Assembly: GCA_016287075.1 (NCBI GenBank)
Contig: JAEEVC010000030.1
Span: forward strand, 1-33,671
Direction of reading: 5' to 3'
From: Bacteroidales bacterium
Lineage (GTDB): Bacteria; Bacteroidota; Bacteroidia; Bacteroidales; UBA932
DNA length: 33,671 nt
In this document: one piece after another, positions 7,805 to 17,677 of the stretch
How positions within the stretch are numbered: position 1 is the first letter of the stretch
How the letters are laid out: every line of letters starts with the position of its first letter
The notes under the pieces: generated by a model
The model's database searches: none
Seen by the model: the letters and a program-made list of their open reading frames with translations, nothing else
Told to the model about the DNA's origin: nothing
Translations under genes and position numbers: made by a program

Positions 7805-7836
7805 TCCGGATACCTTATGCCCTGCTGAGGAATTGT

Positions 7837-7919
7837 GAAATAATAACCGGCATCACCGGTGGCATTTACCCGGACAGGGCTGCGAAGCAGCAGACACCGG
7901 TGATGCCGGTTATTATTTC
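7837..7919. repeat. Long-arm inverted repeat element B
   Basis: Perfect 24-bp arms at 7837-7860 and 7896-7919 (25 bp counting the 7861-7895 pair) enclose 35 bp with an inner mini-hairpin GCTGC-GAA-GCAGC (7879-7891). It follows element A in the same gene-free stretch, 7580-7958, which holds only the rpmH terminator and these two elements. It could stop transcription from either side by structure, though there is no clear T tract. Confidence 0.85.
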
Positions 7920-7958
7920 TGTTTCACTGAAAAGCCCACTGCTCTTTATTCCACGCGC

Positions 7959-8642
7959 CTACGCTTCCGGGAAAACGGCGCCAAGAATCGCCAGGCGGGA
8001 CTCCGGAGTGGCCTCCGATGCAAGGAAACGGCCGTCCGGCATGCACGCGAAGACGCGGTCGACCACCCGGAGGGATTCGTGGAGGTCGTGGCTGGAGAAC
8101 AGGACGGCAAGGCCGGTCCTGCGGGTCAGGTCGCGCAGCGTGCGCAGAAGGTGCCGGCGGTTTTCCACATCGAGGAAGGCCGTCGGCTCGTCCAGCAGGA
8201 GGATATCGGCCCGGCGGGTCAGGGCGGAGGCGATGCACGCAAGCTGGAACTGGCCGTCGCTGAGGGTGGAAATGTCGGCCCCGGCCAGACCGTCGATCCC
8301 GAGCAGGGACAGTGAGGCGTCCAGCTGCTGCACCGTTTCCGGCGACAACGTCCCCTTCCAGTCACTCTCCCGGTAGCATGCCGTACGGATGAAACCCTTG
8401 ACCGTGAATCCCTTGACCTTCGGAATACCCGTCGGAAGGAGCACAATCCGCGCATCGCCGGCATCCACGGTCCCGCCAAGCGGGGGCAAGAGCCCAGCCA
8501 GCGTGCGCAGCAGCGTTGTCTTGCCGCTCCCGTTCGGCCCGGCAAGCAGCGCGCACTCCCCCGGAGCGAGGTGGAATGCCACGCCCGAAGTCAATGCTTT
8601 CCCCGGTACATAGCCGGTTACCAGATCTCGAACAACCATCAT
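7959..8642 (-). CDS. ABC transporter ATP-binding protein, orphan
   Basis: Encodes 227 residues, a single ATPase domain. Walker A is GPNGSGKTT, the signature is LSDGQFQ (a variant of LSGGQ), Walker B is ADILLLDEPTAFLD, and the H-loop is SSHD. The overall pattern is closest to the FecE/BtuD-type ATPases that power uptake of iron-siderophore, haem or cobalamin, but no permease or binding protein lies nearby, so the substrate is unknown. It begins about 35 bp after the dnaK terminator on the same strand, and no promoter is evident, so it may depend on read-through. It is isolated from other transport genes, suggesting that it partners with membrane subunits encoded elsewhere. Confidence 0.88.
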   Translation of the reverse strand: MMVVRDLVTGYVPGKALTSGVAFHLAPGECALLAGPNGSGKTTLLRTLAGLLPPLGGTVDAGDARIVLLPTGIPKVKGFTVKGFIRTACYRESDWKGTLSPETVQQLDASLSLLGIDGLAGADISTLSDGQFQLACIASALTRRADILLLDEPTAFLDVENRRHLLRTLRDLTRRTGLAVLFSSHDLHESLRVVDRVFACMPDGRFLASEATPESRLAILGAVFPEA

Positions 8643-8677
8643 CTCGGAACTACAGGGGTTCAGACAGCAGAGGGCAT

Positions 8678-8707
8678 AAAAAAAGGCCCCAGTCGGGGCC
8701 TTTTTTT
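8678..8707. terminator. dnaK terminator, symmetric
   Basis: GGCCCC (8685-8690) pairs with GGGGCC (8695-8700) around the loop AGTC; the stem extends through seven A-T pairs, giving a T tract on either strand. The dnaK stop codon (8708-8706) is partly inside the structure. Confidence 0.85.
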
Positions 8708-10622
8708 ACTGTTCATCGGGACCCTGGTCACCGCCCTGAGGGCCCTGCGGGCCACCCTGGCCGCCGAAAGGACCGCCCTGGCCGAACGGGCCCTGCGGGC
8801 CGCCCTGGGGACCGCCCTGCTGGGCACCCTGGGCCTGCTGGTACATGGCCTCGAAGGCCTTGTTCAGCGCCTCGCTGTACCGGTCGATGTCCGGAATGTT
8901 CTGGGCCTTGACCGCCTCCTTGAGGAGGTTGACATTGCTCTCGACGTCGGCCTTGACGTTCGCCGGGACCTTGTCGCCGTTCTCCTTGAGGAACTTCTCG
9001 GCCTGGAAGCAGAGGGCGTCGGCCTGGTTGATCTTGTCAACGCGCTCCTTCTCGGCCTTGTCGGCGGCCTCGTTGGCCTTGGCCTCGTCCCGCATGCGCT
9101 GGATCTCGGCGTCGGACAGGCCGGAAGAGGCCTCGATGCGGATGTGCTGTTCCTTGCCGGTCGCCTTGTCCCGTGCGGAGACGTTCAGGATACCGTTGGC
9201 GTCGATGTCGAAGGTGACCTCAATCTGGGGCACGCCACGCGGGGCCGGGGCGATGCCGTCGAGGTGGAACATGCCGATTTCCTTGTTGTCCTTGGCCATC
9301 GGACGCTCGCCCTGCAGGACGCGGATGTCAACGGCCGGCTGGTTGTCCGCCGCGGTCGAGAAGACCTGGGACTTGCGGGCCGGGATGGTCGTGTTGGACT
9401 CGATGAGCTTGGTCATCACGCCGCCGAGGGTCTCGATGCCGAGGGACAGCGGGGTGACGTCGAGCAGGAGGACATCCTTGACGTCGCCGGCGAGGACACC
9501 GCCCTGGATGGAGGCGCCGATGGCGACAACCTCGTCCGGGTTCACGCTCTTGTTGGGCTCCTTGCCGAAGAAGTTCTTCACGAGCTCCTGGACATACGGG
9601 ATACGGGTGGAACCGCCCACGAGGAGGACCTCGTCAATGTCGGAAGGCTGCAGGCCGGCATCCTGGAGGGCCTGGCGGCACGGGGTGATCGTGCGCTGGA
9701 AGAGCGCATCGGAAAGCTGCTCGAACTTGGCGCGGGTCAGCGTCTTCACCAGGTGCTTCGGTACGCCGTCGACCGGCATGATGTACGGCAGGTTGATGTC
9801 GGCGGAAGTCTGGCTGGAAAGCTCGATCTTCGCCTTCTCGGCCGCCTCTTTCAGGCGCTGGAGGGCCATCGGGTCCTTGCGGAGGTCGATGCCGCCGTTC
9901 TCGGAGGCGAACTCGCCGGCGAGCCAGTCGATGATGACCTGGTCGAAGTCGTCGCCGCCGAGGTGGGTGTCGCCGTTGGTGGACTTGACCTCGAAGACAC
10001 CGCTGCCGAGTTCGAGGATGGAGATATCGAAGGTACCGCCGCCGAGGTCATAGACCGCGACCTTCATGTCCCTGTCCTTCTTGTCGAGGCCATAGGCGAG
10101 GGCCGCCGCGGTCGGTTCGTTGATGATACGCTTGACGTCGAGGCCCGCGATCTTGCCGGCCTCCTTGGTCGCCTGGCGCTGCGAGTCGGAGAAGTACGCC
10201 GGAACGGTGATCACCGCCTCGGTAACATCCTGACGGAGATAATCTTCCGCAGTCTTCTTCATCTTCTGGAGGATCATCGCAGAGATTTCCTGCGGGGTGT
10301 AGAGCTTGCCGTTGATGTCCACGCGCGGGGTGTTGTTCTCGCCGCGGATGACCTTGTACGGCATACGGCCGACTTCCGTACTGACCTGCTCATAGGTCTC
10401 GCCCATGAAGCGCTTGATCGAGAAGACGGTGTTGTTGGGGTTGGTGATCGCCTGGCGCTTGGCCGGGTTGCCGATCTTGCGCTCGCCGCCGTCGGTGAAA
10501 GCCACGACGGACGGGGTGGTGCGCTGCCCCTCGTTGTTGATGATGACGGTCGGCTGGTTGCCTTCCATGACCGCGACACAGGAATTGGTCGTGCCGAGGT
10601 CGATTCCGATGATTTTACCCAT
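8706..10622 (-). CDS. dnaK: Chaperone protein DnaK (Hsp70)
   Basis: Encodes 638 residues, normal for DnaK. The ATPase domain begins with [20 protein letters not shown] and includes [38 protein letters not shown] and [15 protein letters not shown]; the linker [16 protein letters not shown] leads into the substrate-binding domain and helical lid. It folds and refolds proteins in the cytosol with DnaJ and GrpE, neither of which is adjacent here. The C-terminus is a low-complexity Gly-Pro-Gln tail of about 45 residues ending GGDQGPDEQ instead of the usual short acidic EEV-type end. It has its own 157-bp upstream region and terminator, so it is probably monocistronic. Confidence 0.98.
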   Translation of the reverse strand: MGKIIGIDLGTTNSCVAVMEGNQPTVIINNEGQRTTPSVVAFTDGGERKIGNPAKRQAITNPNNTVFSIKRFMGETYEQVSTEVGRMPYKVIRGENNTPRVDINGKLYTPQEISAMILQKMKKTAEDYLRQDVTEAVITVPAYFSDSQRQATKEAGKIAGLDVKRIINEPTAAALAYGLDKKDRDMKVAVYDLGGGTFDISILELGSGVFEVKSTNGDTHLGGDDFDQVIIDWLAGEFASENGGIDLRKDPMALQRLKEAAEKAKIELSSQTSADINLPYIMPVDGVPKHLVKTLTRAKFEQLSDALFQRTITPCRQALQDAGLQPSDIDEVLLVGGSTRIPYVQELVKNFFGKEPNKSVNPDEVVAIGASIQGGVLAGDVKDVLLLDVTPLSLGIETLGGVMTKLIESNTTIPARKSQVFSTAADNQPAVDIRVLQGERPMAKDNKEIGMFHLDGIAPAPRGVPQIEVTFDIDANGILNVSARDKATGKEQHIRIEASSGLSDAEIQRMRDEAKANEAADKAEKERVDKINQADALCFQAEKFLKENGDKVPANVKADVESNVNLLKEAVKAQNIPDIDRYSEALNKAFEAMYQQAQGAQQGGPQGGPQGPFGQGGPFGGQGGPQGPQGGDQGPDEQ

Positions 10623-10700
10623 GATATTGTTCGATTTTTTTGTTCAACGTTTTCCGCTTTTCCCGGACCTCGCCGGGATCCGCGGCCGTCTCCCATTCAT

Positions 10701-10739
10701 CGAACATCGTGCCAGCCCCCGTTTTCTGCCAAATTGTCA
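10701..10739 (-). promoter_or_regulatory. Possible dnaK upstream control region
   Basis: In the 157 bp before dnaK, the minus strand reads TGACAATTTGGCA (near-palindrome, 10739-10727) and then TGGCACGATGTTCG (10714-10701). The second resembles a sigma-54 -24 element, but the -12 part matches poorly. No CIRCE element and no clear TAnnTTTG motif is seen. This is a weak candidate for heat-shock control. Confidence 0.25.
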
Positions 10740-10779
10740 CCCGTCCGTCCGGCCAGTCCGGGAGAAACTGCCGCGGGGG

Positions 10780-11274
10780 CTATTCCGCCGGCCAGGAGGA
10801 GAAGGGGTGCCGCGTCAGATAGGAATTGTAATAGCGGTGGTCGCCGGTGACTTCCGGGCCCAGCCAGGAGGGCCTGTCGAAAGGCTCGTCCGGCGCGGAA
10901 AGTTCGATTTCCGCCATGACGAGGCCCGCATTGGCGCCGTGGAAGACATCCACCTCGAAAAAGCGGGGGCTGCCGTCGGGATGCGTCCCGGCCGGCACGA
11001 GATGGCGGGTCTTGTCGATCATGCCGCCATGACAGAGCGGGAACAGCGCTTCGGCCTCCGTGGCAGGGATTTCCATCTCCCACTCGGCCCGGCTGATGCC
11101 GTCCCGCGAAGGCCCCTTGATGGTCAGGATCCCCTGGCCGTCACGGAGCCGGACCCGAACGGTATTGCCGCCGTCATGGGCGATGTAGCCCTGGGCGATG
11201 CGGTGGGCCGTCGTCGTCTCGGAAAGAAATGAATCATTGAGAACCAGGAACTTCCGTTCCGTTTCGGTGTGCAT
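10780..11274 (-). CDS. CYTH-domain protein (possible inorganic triphosphatase)
   Basis: From the ATG at 11274 this encodes 164 residues; an ATG at 11292 would add six residues (NPQPC region) before the conserved start. CYTH proteins begin with an ExExK motif, seen here as TETERKFLV. Basic and acidic residues of the tunnel follow: TVRVRLRDGQGILTIKGP, RAEWEMEIP, FFEVDVFHG and VMAEIELSAPDE. Bacterial members of this short class mostly hydrolyse inorganic triphosphate or related compounds with divalent metal; adenylate cyclase and thiamine triphosphatase relatives exist, so the substrate is not certain. It lies 14-32 bp after the BamE-like lipoprotein gene in the same direction, likely one transcript with nadD. 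Confidence 0.85.
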   Translation of the reverse strand: MHTETERKFLVLNDSFLSETTTAHRIAQGYIAHDGGNTVRVRLRDGQGILTIKGPSRDGISRAEWEMEIPATEAEALFPLCHGGMIDKTRHLVPAGTHPDGSPRFFEVDVFHGANAGLVMAEIELSAPDEPFDRPSWLGPEVTGDHRYYNSYLTRHPFSSWPAE

Positions 11275-11306
11275 GCAGGGCTGGGGGTTCATATCGGGTC
11301 AGCGGA

Positions 11307-11714
11307 TCAGAGGGTGACCAGGAAAAGAAGCAGCGGAAGGGCGAGCGACACCGACCATACCGTGTTCATCAAATTGAACACCCTGCCGTCCGGCATCCTG
11401 TCACTAGACCGGACATCGTAGCAGATGTGGTCGGGGCCGAAATAGAATTCCTTGAAATCGCGGATTTCGCGGCTGGAGTTGATGGACCCGTCCATCCAGG
11501 TATCATAATGCGTCCGGAAGGACTCGTAGATCAGGATATAACCGTCGGCTCCGTCGGAACACTCCCGGGTCGGGGCCCCGTAGGCACGGACAACGTCGGC
11601 GTGGGTTTTTCCGATCCAGGCGGATTGCAGGTCGGGGGTGGCGGACACATAGCGGTATGTCGTGCAGGATACGGCAGACAGGATCACTGCAAGGAAGAGG
11701 ACGATGCGTTTCAT
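11307..11714 (-). CDS. Lipoprotein with BamE/SmpA-like motif
   Basis: Encodes 135 residues from the ATG at 11714 (MKRIVLFLAV), chosen over the ATG four codons upstream because it gives a compact lipoprotein signal peptide with lipobox LSAVSC and Cys17. The segment WIGKTHADVVRAYGAPTRE followed by DGYILIYE resembles the short repeat of BamE/SmpA/OmlA-type outer membrane lipoproteins, in which a GxxxxxVxxxxGxP turn is typical. A hydrophobic stretch near the end (VWSVSLALPLLLFLVTL) could insert into a membrane, which is odd for a BamE protein. Its position between nadD and the CYTH gene suggests an operon, not a role. Function unknown. Confidence 0.75.
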   Translation of the reverse strand: MKRIVLFLAVILSAVSCTTYRYVSATPDLQSAWIGKTHADVVRAYGAPTRECSDGADGYILIYESFRTHYDTWMDGSINSSREIRDFKEFYFGPDHICYDVRSSDRMPDGRVFNLMNTVWSVSLALPLLLFLVTL

Positions 11715-11738
11715 GGCAAATGACATTTTGCCGTGTTT

Positions 11739-12296
11739 TTACATCAAATAGCGGGCCATATCCCGCCCGGAGGCGGCTGCGGCGCGGATTTCAGAGGAGG
11801 AAATGTCCACCCGGGGCGCAGCGGCGAGGGTGATGCGGTAGTCGGGGTCTTCCCGCAGAAGCCGGGCCTTCAGGTGGCCCCGGTGGAAACCTTTGCGCGG
11901 GAAGACGAGCAGGCCGTATTCCCGCAGGATGCGGCGGTAGTCCCGCCACCCCGTGAAGTTGGCCAGGTTGTCGGCACCGACCACGAGCGTGAACCGGTTC
12001 TCCGGCTCCCGCGTCCGCAGGGCATCCAGCGTACGGATCGTATAATGAGGCGGTTCCATGCCGAGTTCGATGTCATCGACCCACACATGGATCTCCGGAT
12101 GCCGCTTCACCGCCGCGACGGCGGCCTCGTAACGCTCCCGCCCGGTCAAGGCGTTGGAGGCATCCTTGAAGGGGCTCTGCGGCGACACGACCAGATAGAC
12201 CCAGTCGAATCCGGCCTCGCGCGTCAGGTACTCCAGGATGGCCTGGTGCCCGATGTGCAGCGGATTGAAACTCCCGGAATAGACGGCGATTCTCAT
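11739..12296 (-). CDS. nadD: Nicotinate-nucleotide adenylyltransferase
   Basis: Encodes 185 residues. The nucleotidyltransferase motif GSFNPLHIGHQAIL (with the H-x-G-H) is at the N-terminus, and the C-terminal ISSSEIRAAAASG matches the second conserved motif. Between them lie VVSPQSPFK and VVGADNLANFTGW, as in NadD. It joins ATP and nicotinate mononucleotide to give deamido-NAD in cytosolic NAD synthesis. It is the first gene of the likely nadD - lipoprotein - CYTH run (24 bp to the next start) and is separated from gmk upstream by 139 bp that hold an inverted-repeat element. Confidence 0.95.
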   Translation of the reverse strand: MRIAVYSGSFNPLHIGHQAILEYLTREAGFDWVYLVVSPQSPFKDASNALTGRERYEAAVAAVKRHPEIHVWVDDIELGMEPPHYTIRTLDALRTREPENRFTLVVGADNLANFTGWRDYRRILREYGLLVFPRKGFHRGHLKARLLREDPDYRITLAAAPRVDISSSEIRAAAASGRDMARYLM

Positions 12297-12335
12297 TCTT
12301 GACAGGGTTATCCGTTCTCAATGGTGGAGCGGGAA

Positions 12336-12443
12336 GACCGTGACATTCAAAAACCTGTGGCCACCCTCGGCCACATAAGAGGGAGGGGCCCACGGCTCGC
12401 CGTGGGAGGGGTCGCATAGCGACGGTTTTTGAATGTTACGGTC
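12336..12443. repeat. Long-arm inverted repeat element C, right arm inside gmk end
   Basis: Arms of 20 bp at 12336-12355 and 12424-12443 pair with one G-T wobble. The right arm contains the gmk stop codon. Between the arms are three hairpins in a row: TGTGGCC/GGCCACA (12356-12375), CCCACGG/CCGTGGG (12389-12406) and GTCGC-ATA-GCGAC (12411-12423). GGGAGGGGCC is at 12381-12390 and a near copy at 12404-12413, as in element A. On the minus strand the hairpin at 12375-12356 is followed by GGTTTTT, so it may end gmk transcription. Confidence 0.85.
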
Positions 12444-13020
12444 TGGACGCGGAATCATCTTTCAGGAAAGCATCGACCATGGCTTCCGCTTCGGCGAGGG
12501 CCGTGGCGAGGTCGTCGTTGACGAGGATGCGGTCGAACTGCGGAGCGTAGGTCATCTCCTCGGCGGCCTTGGCCACGCGCTTTTCGATGTCCTCGGCGGA
12601 ATCCGTGCCGCGCCTCACGAGGCGCTCGCGGAGGACCTCGACGGACGGAGCCTGGATGAAGATGGACAACGCCTTGTCACCGAAGTACTTCTTGAGGTTG
12701 ACGCCGCCCTTGACATCCACGTCGAAGATGATGACATGGCCCCTCGACCAGATGCGGTTGACCTCGGACTTGAGGGTGCCGTAGAAGCGGTCGGGATAGA
12801 CTTCCTCGTATTCGACGAACTTGTCGTCCCGGACCAGGAGACGGAAGATGTCCGCCGCGTAGAAGAAGTACTCCACGCCGTCCTGCTCCTCGCCGCGGGG
12901 CGGGCGGGAGGTGGCGGAAACGGAGAACTCGATATCGGAACGGCGGCCGAGGATGTGGTTCACGACGGTGCTCTTGCCGGAACCGGACGGAGCGGAAAAT
13001 ATCAATACTTTGTTGGTCAT
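12436..13020 (-). CDS. gmk: Guanylate kinase
   Basis: Encodes 194 residues from the ATG at 13020 (MTNKVLIFSAP); an upstream ATG at 13038 would overlap the -7 motif. The P-loop SAPSGSGKSTV is at the N-terminus, followed by the GMP-binding segment SATSRPPRGEEQDGVEYFF and EYEEVYPDRFYGTL. The enzyme phosphorylates GMP to GDP using ATP. The last codons and stop lie inside the right arm of inverted-repeat element C. It is divergent from the aldolase gene and has a palindromic promoter motif just upstream. Confidence 0.96.
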   Translation of the reverse strand: MTNKVLIFSAPSGSGKSTVVNHILGRRSDIEFSVSATSRPPRGEEQDGVEYFFYAADIFRLLVRDDKFVEYEEVYPDRFYGTLKSEVNRIWSRGHVIIFDVDVKGGVNLKKYFGDKALSIFIQAPSVEVLRERLVRRGTDSAEDIEKRVAKAAEEMTYAPQFDRILVNDDLATALAEAEAMVDAFLKDDSASRP

Positions 13021-13037
13021 ACTCTTTCTATTTCCCA

Positions 13038-13055
13038 CAAATTTAGCTAAATTTG
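13038..13055. promoter_or_regulatory. Palindromic bidirectional -7 element between gmk and fba
   Basis: The 18-bp perfect palindrome CAAATTTAGCTAAATTTG places a TAAATTTG (TAnnTTTG) motif on each strand: 13048-13055 for the aldolase, 13045-13038 for gmk. The plus-strand copy has TTTC 19 bp upstream; the minus-strand copy has no clear -33. It may also be an operator. Confidence 0.55.
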
Positions 13056-13106
13056 CGGTGCTTTGGTTGAAGTAGTGTCAATTTATACTTATTTTTTATA
13101 CAAATT

Positions 13107-14108
13107 ATGGTTTCTTTTAAAGAACTGGGCCTTGTGAACACCCGCGAGATGTTCGCGAAGGCCGTCGCCGGCGGCTATGCCATCCCGGCATTCAATTTCA
13201 ACAACATGGAGCAGCTCCAGGCCATCATCCAGGCCGCTGCGGAGACCAAGTCCCCGGTCATCCTCCAGGTTTCCAAGGGCGCCCGCAACTATGCGAACCA
13301 GACCCTCCTCCGCTACATGGCCGAGGGCGCGGTCGAGTATGCCAAGGAACTCGGCTGGGAACACCCGCAGATCTGCCTCCACCTCGACCACGGCGACAGC
13401 TTCGAGCTGTGCAAGAGTTGTGTCGACATGGGCTTCTCCTCCGTCATGATCGATGCCTCCTCCCTCCCCTATGAGGACAACATCGCCCTGACCCGCAAGG
13501 TCGTCGACTATGCCCACCAGTACGACGTGACCGTCGAGGCCGAACTCGGCGTGCTCGCCGGCGTGGAAGATGAGGTCTCCGCCGAAGAGTCCCACTACAC
13601 CCGTCCGGAAGAGGTCATCGACTTCGCGACCCGCACCGGCTGCGACTCTCTCGCCATCTCCATCGGCACTTCCCACGGCGCCTACAAGTTCAAACCCGAG
13701 CAGTGCACCCGTGACCCGAAGACCGGCCGCCTGGTTCCCCCGCCGCTTGCCTTCGACGTGCTGCATGAGATCGAAAAGAAGCTCCCCGGCTTCCCGATCG
13801 TCCTCCACGGCTCCTCCTCCGTCCCGCAGGAGTATGTCGACATCATCAACACCCACGGCGGCAAGCTTCCGGATGCCGTCGGTATCCCCGAGGAGCAGCT
13901 CCGCGAGGCCTCCAAGAGCGCTGTCTGCAAGATCAATATCGACTCCGACAGCCGGCTCGCGATGACCGCCGCCATCCGCAAGGTCTTCACCGACAAGCCC
14001 GGTGAGTTCGACCCGCGCAAATACCTCGGCCCCGCCCGCGACGAGATGAAGAAGCTCTACGAGCACAAGATCGTCAACGTCCTCGGCTCCAACGGCAAAG
14101 CCGAGTAA
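13107..14108 (+). CDS. fba: Class II fructose-bisphosphate aldolase
   Basis: Encodes 333 residues. Conserved blocks include GYAIPAFNFNNMEQLQA, the zinc-binding CLHLDHGDSFE, VEAELGVLAGVEDEV, SIGTSHGAYK, LHGSSSVP and the phosphate-contacting KINIDSDSR. It cleaves fructose 1,6-bisphosphate to glyceraldehyde 3-phosphate and dihydroxyacetone phosphate (and the reverse) in glycolysis and gluconeogenesis, using a Zn ion rather than a Schiff base. Codon use is highly biased towards C-ending codons, as expected of a strongly expressed gene. Its 5' region is shared with gmk, and a symmetric terminator ends it against convergent copA. Confidence 0.95.
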   Translation: MVSFKELGLVNTREMFAKAVAGGYAIPAFNFNNMEQLQAIIQAAAETKSPVILQVSKGARNYANQTLLRYMAEGAVEYAKELGWEHPQICLHLDHGDSFELCKSCVDMGFSSVMIDASSLPYEDNIALTRKVVDYAHQYDVTVEAELGVLAGVEDEVSAEESHYTRPEEVIDFATRTGCDSLAISIGTSHGAYKFKPEQCTRDPKTGRLVPPPLAFDVLHEIEKKLPGFPIVLHGSSSVPQEYVDIINTHGGKLPDAVGIPEEQLREASKSAVCKINIDSDSRLAMTAAIRKVFTDKPGEFDPRKYLGPARDEMKKLYEHKIVNVLGSNGKAE

Positions 14109-14128
14109 ACCCTTCACACCCTGCTACG

Positions 14129-14161
14129 AAAACGGCCCCCGGTGCTTCCGGAGGCCGTTTT
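14129..14161. terminator. Shared terminator of fba and copA
   Basis: AAAACGGCC (14129-14137) pairs with GGCCGTTTT (14153-14161), with a further CCGG/CCGG pairing in the loop. The A and T ends allow it to act for the two converging genes. Confidence 0.8.
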
Positions 14162-14177
14162 CCTGTTGTGTCGGACC

Positions 14178-16436
14178 CTATTTCCGCAGACGGAGGGAAT
14201 TCGTGACGACGCAGACGGAGGAGAGGGCCATGCAGGCCGCGGCGACCATCGGGCTGAGGAGCCAGCCGGTCCAGGGGTACAGGGCGCCGGCGGCAAGGGG
14301 GACCATGAGCAGGTTGTAGAAGAAGGCCCAGAAAAGGTTCTGCCGGATGACGGCAACAGTGCGGCGCGAGAGACGCATCAACTCGCCGATCTTGGAGAGG
14401 TCGGAGGAGACGAGCGTGACGCCGGCGGAGGCGATGGCGATGTCGCTCCCCTGGCCCATGGCGATGCCGAGGTCGGCCTGGGCGAGGGCGGCGCTGTCGT
14501 TGATGCCGTCACCGACCATGGCCACGCGCTTCCCGGCCGCCTGCAGGTCCTTGACATAGCGGGCCTTGTCCTGCGGAAGCACCTCTGCATAAACATGTTT
14601 GATCCCCGTTTCGTCCGCGATACGGGCCGCGGCGACGGCATTGTCGCCGGTCAGCATATGGACCTCGACGCCTTTGTCCTGAAGGCTCCGGACGGCGAGG
14701 ACGGAGGAGTCGCGGAGTTCGTCGGCCAGGGCAAGGACCGCATGGACCTTCTCCGTGTCAAAGAGGAGCGTCAGCGTGTAGCCGGCATCCAGGAAGGGGC
14801 CGATGCTCTGCGATACGAGCGGAGAGGTCGCAGCCGGGACCTCGCCCAGCACCTCATGGAGCAAAGCCGTGTTCCCGACATAATAACGCCTGCCGGCGAC
14901 TAGGCCGGAAATACCCTTGCCGAGCATGGCCTCGAACCCTTCCACGGGCAGCCGTTCGCAGCCCCGGAGCGAAGCGGCCACGGCGCCCGCGAGCGGATGG
15001 TCGGAACATTTTTCCAGCGAAAAGAGGACATCGCGGAGGTTCAGCGCCGCGGGGTCGTCCTCGGTGGTGATGGCCGGGTCCCAGACGGATTCGACCACGG
15101 ACGGCTTCCCTTCCGTGAGCGTCCCGGTCTTGTCGAGGACAAGCGCGTCGATCTTCCGGGCGATCTGCAAACTTTCGGCATCCTTGATGAGGATGCCCCT
15201 GGACGCGCCGTTGCCGATGCCGGCGACGATGGCGGTCGGCGTGGCCAGGCCAAGGGCGCAGGGGCAGGCGACCACCAGCACGGAGACCATGGCAAGCAGG
15301 CCCATCGTGACACCGTTTCCGGGGGCGAGGAAAAGCCAGCACAGCAGGGTGACGAGGGCGATGCCGATGATGACAGGAACAAAGACGGCCGCAACGCGGT
15401 CGACCGTCCGCTGGATCGGGGCCTTGCTCCCCTCGGCGTCCCGGACCATCCGGATGATGCCGGAGAGGAGGGTGTCGCCGCCGACCTTTTCCGTCCGGAC
15501 ATGGAAACTGCCCTGCTGATTGATGGTGCCGGTGAAGACCTTCGCGCCGGCGGACTTCAGGACGGGGACCGGTTCGCCGGTCAGCATGCTCTCATCCACA
15601 TAGGATTCGCCGGAGGAGACGACCCCGTCCACAGGGATGCGCGCACCGGGCCCGACGACCACGACATCGCCCGGAACCACCTTTCCGACAGGGATATCCA
15701 CTTCCCGCACGAGCGGCATCCCCTCCGACACCTCCACCCGCCGGACCGTGACGGTCCTGGGCTGGAGGCCCATCAGGCCGCGGATGACGCCGGCGGTCCC
15801 CTGCTTCGCCTTCTCCTCCAGGAGACGGCCGAGCAGGATGAAAGCGACGATCATCGTGCAGGAGTCGAAATACAGCTGCGGGACCAGACCGCGGGCGGTC
15901 CAGACCTGCGGGAAAGCGAGGTTGAACACGCTGAAAAGATAGGAGATGGTCACGGACAGGGACACCAGCGTGTCCATGTTCGCACCGCCGTGGAACAGGC
16001 CCTTGAAACCGGGTTTGAAGAAACGACGGATGCAGATGCCGAGGACCGCCGTCGCAATGATGAGAAGGACGATCCCGCGGCCCGGGAAGTCCTTGAAACC
16101 CATGCTGATGAGCATTTCCAACGCCGCGAGGGCCAGGGCGATGACCGTGTCACGCCGCAAGGCCCGGAAGGCGTCTTCCCGCGCGCGTTCGGCTTCTGAC
16201 TCGGCTTCGTCGTCCGAGCCGTCCACGAGCATCTCGTAGCCGGCATCCCGGACGGTTTTCTGCAGGTCGGACGGGGTGCATACGTCCGTATCATAATCGA
16301 CCCGGGCCAGGTTCGAGGCCAGGCTCACCGAAACGGAGCGCACGCCCTTGCAGGCCTTGAGCGCCCCTTCCACGCGTGCCACGCAGGCCGCGCAACCCAT
16401 CCCCTGCACGGGGAAATTCCTCCGCTTGAGTGCCAT
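14178..16436 (-). CDS. copA: Copper-exporting P1B-type ATPase
   Basis: Encodes 752 residues from the ATG at 16436, which follows the trpS stop by 1 bp; an upstream ATG at 16469 lies within trpS. One N-terminal heavy-metal domain has GMGCAAC (Cys15, Cys18). Transmembrane segments follow, with the actuator motif TGEP at 286-289, the metal-site CPC at 391-393 ([13 protein letters not shown]), the phosphorylation site DKTGT at 435-439, HP in the N-domain (CSDHPLAGA) and [10 protein letters not shown]. The last helices carry FFYNLLMVP and MALSSVCVV, the YN and MxxSS signature of Cu(I) pumps. It would expel Cu(I) from the cytosol across the inner membrane. No copper regulator or chaperone is adjacent. 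Confidence 0.93.
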   Translation of the reverse strand: MALKRRNFPVQGMGCAACVARVEGALKACKGVRSVSVSLASNLARVDYDTDVCTPSDLQKTVRDAGYEMLVDGSDDEAESEAERAREDAFRALRRDTVIALALAALEMLISMGFKDFPGRGIVLLIIATAVLGICIRRFFKPGFKGLFHGGANMDTLVSLSVTISYLFSVFNLAFPQVWTARGLVPQLYFDSCTMIVAFILLGRLLEEKAKQGTAGVIRGLMGLQPRTVTVRRVEVSEGMPLVREVDIPVGKVVPGDVVVVGPGARIPVDGVVSSGESYVDESMLTGEPVPVLKSAGAKVFTGTINQQGSFHVRTEKVGGDTLLSGIIRMVRDAEGSKAPIQRTVDRVAAVFVPVIIGIALVTLLCWLFLAPGNGVTMGLLAMVSVLVVACPCALGLATPTAIVAGIGNGASRGILIKDAESLQIARKIDALVLDKTGTLTEGKPSVVESVWDPAITTEDDPAALNLRDVLFSLEKCSDHPLAGAVAASLRGCERLPVEGFEAMLGKGISGLVAGRRYYVGNTALLHEVLGEVPAATSPLVSQSIGPFLDAGYTLTLLFDTEKVHAVLALADELRDSSVLAVRSLQDKGVEVHMLTGDNAVAAARIADETGIKHVYAEVLPQDKARYVKDLQAAGKRVAMVGDGINDSAALAQADLGIAMGQGSDIAIASAGVTLVSSDLSKIGELMRLSRRTVAVIRQNLFWAFFYNLLMVPLAAGALYPWTGWLLSPMVAAACMALSSVCVVTNSLRLRK

Positions 16437-16437
16437 C

Positions 16438-17661
<1,224 letters not shown>

Positions 17662-17677
17662 TCAGACAGGATGCAAG

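Noticed and set aside
10701..10715. Sigma-54 promoter for dnaK
   Set aside because: The -24 part fits but the -12 part (TTCG for TTGC) does not; kept only as a low-confidence control region.
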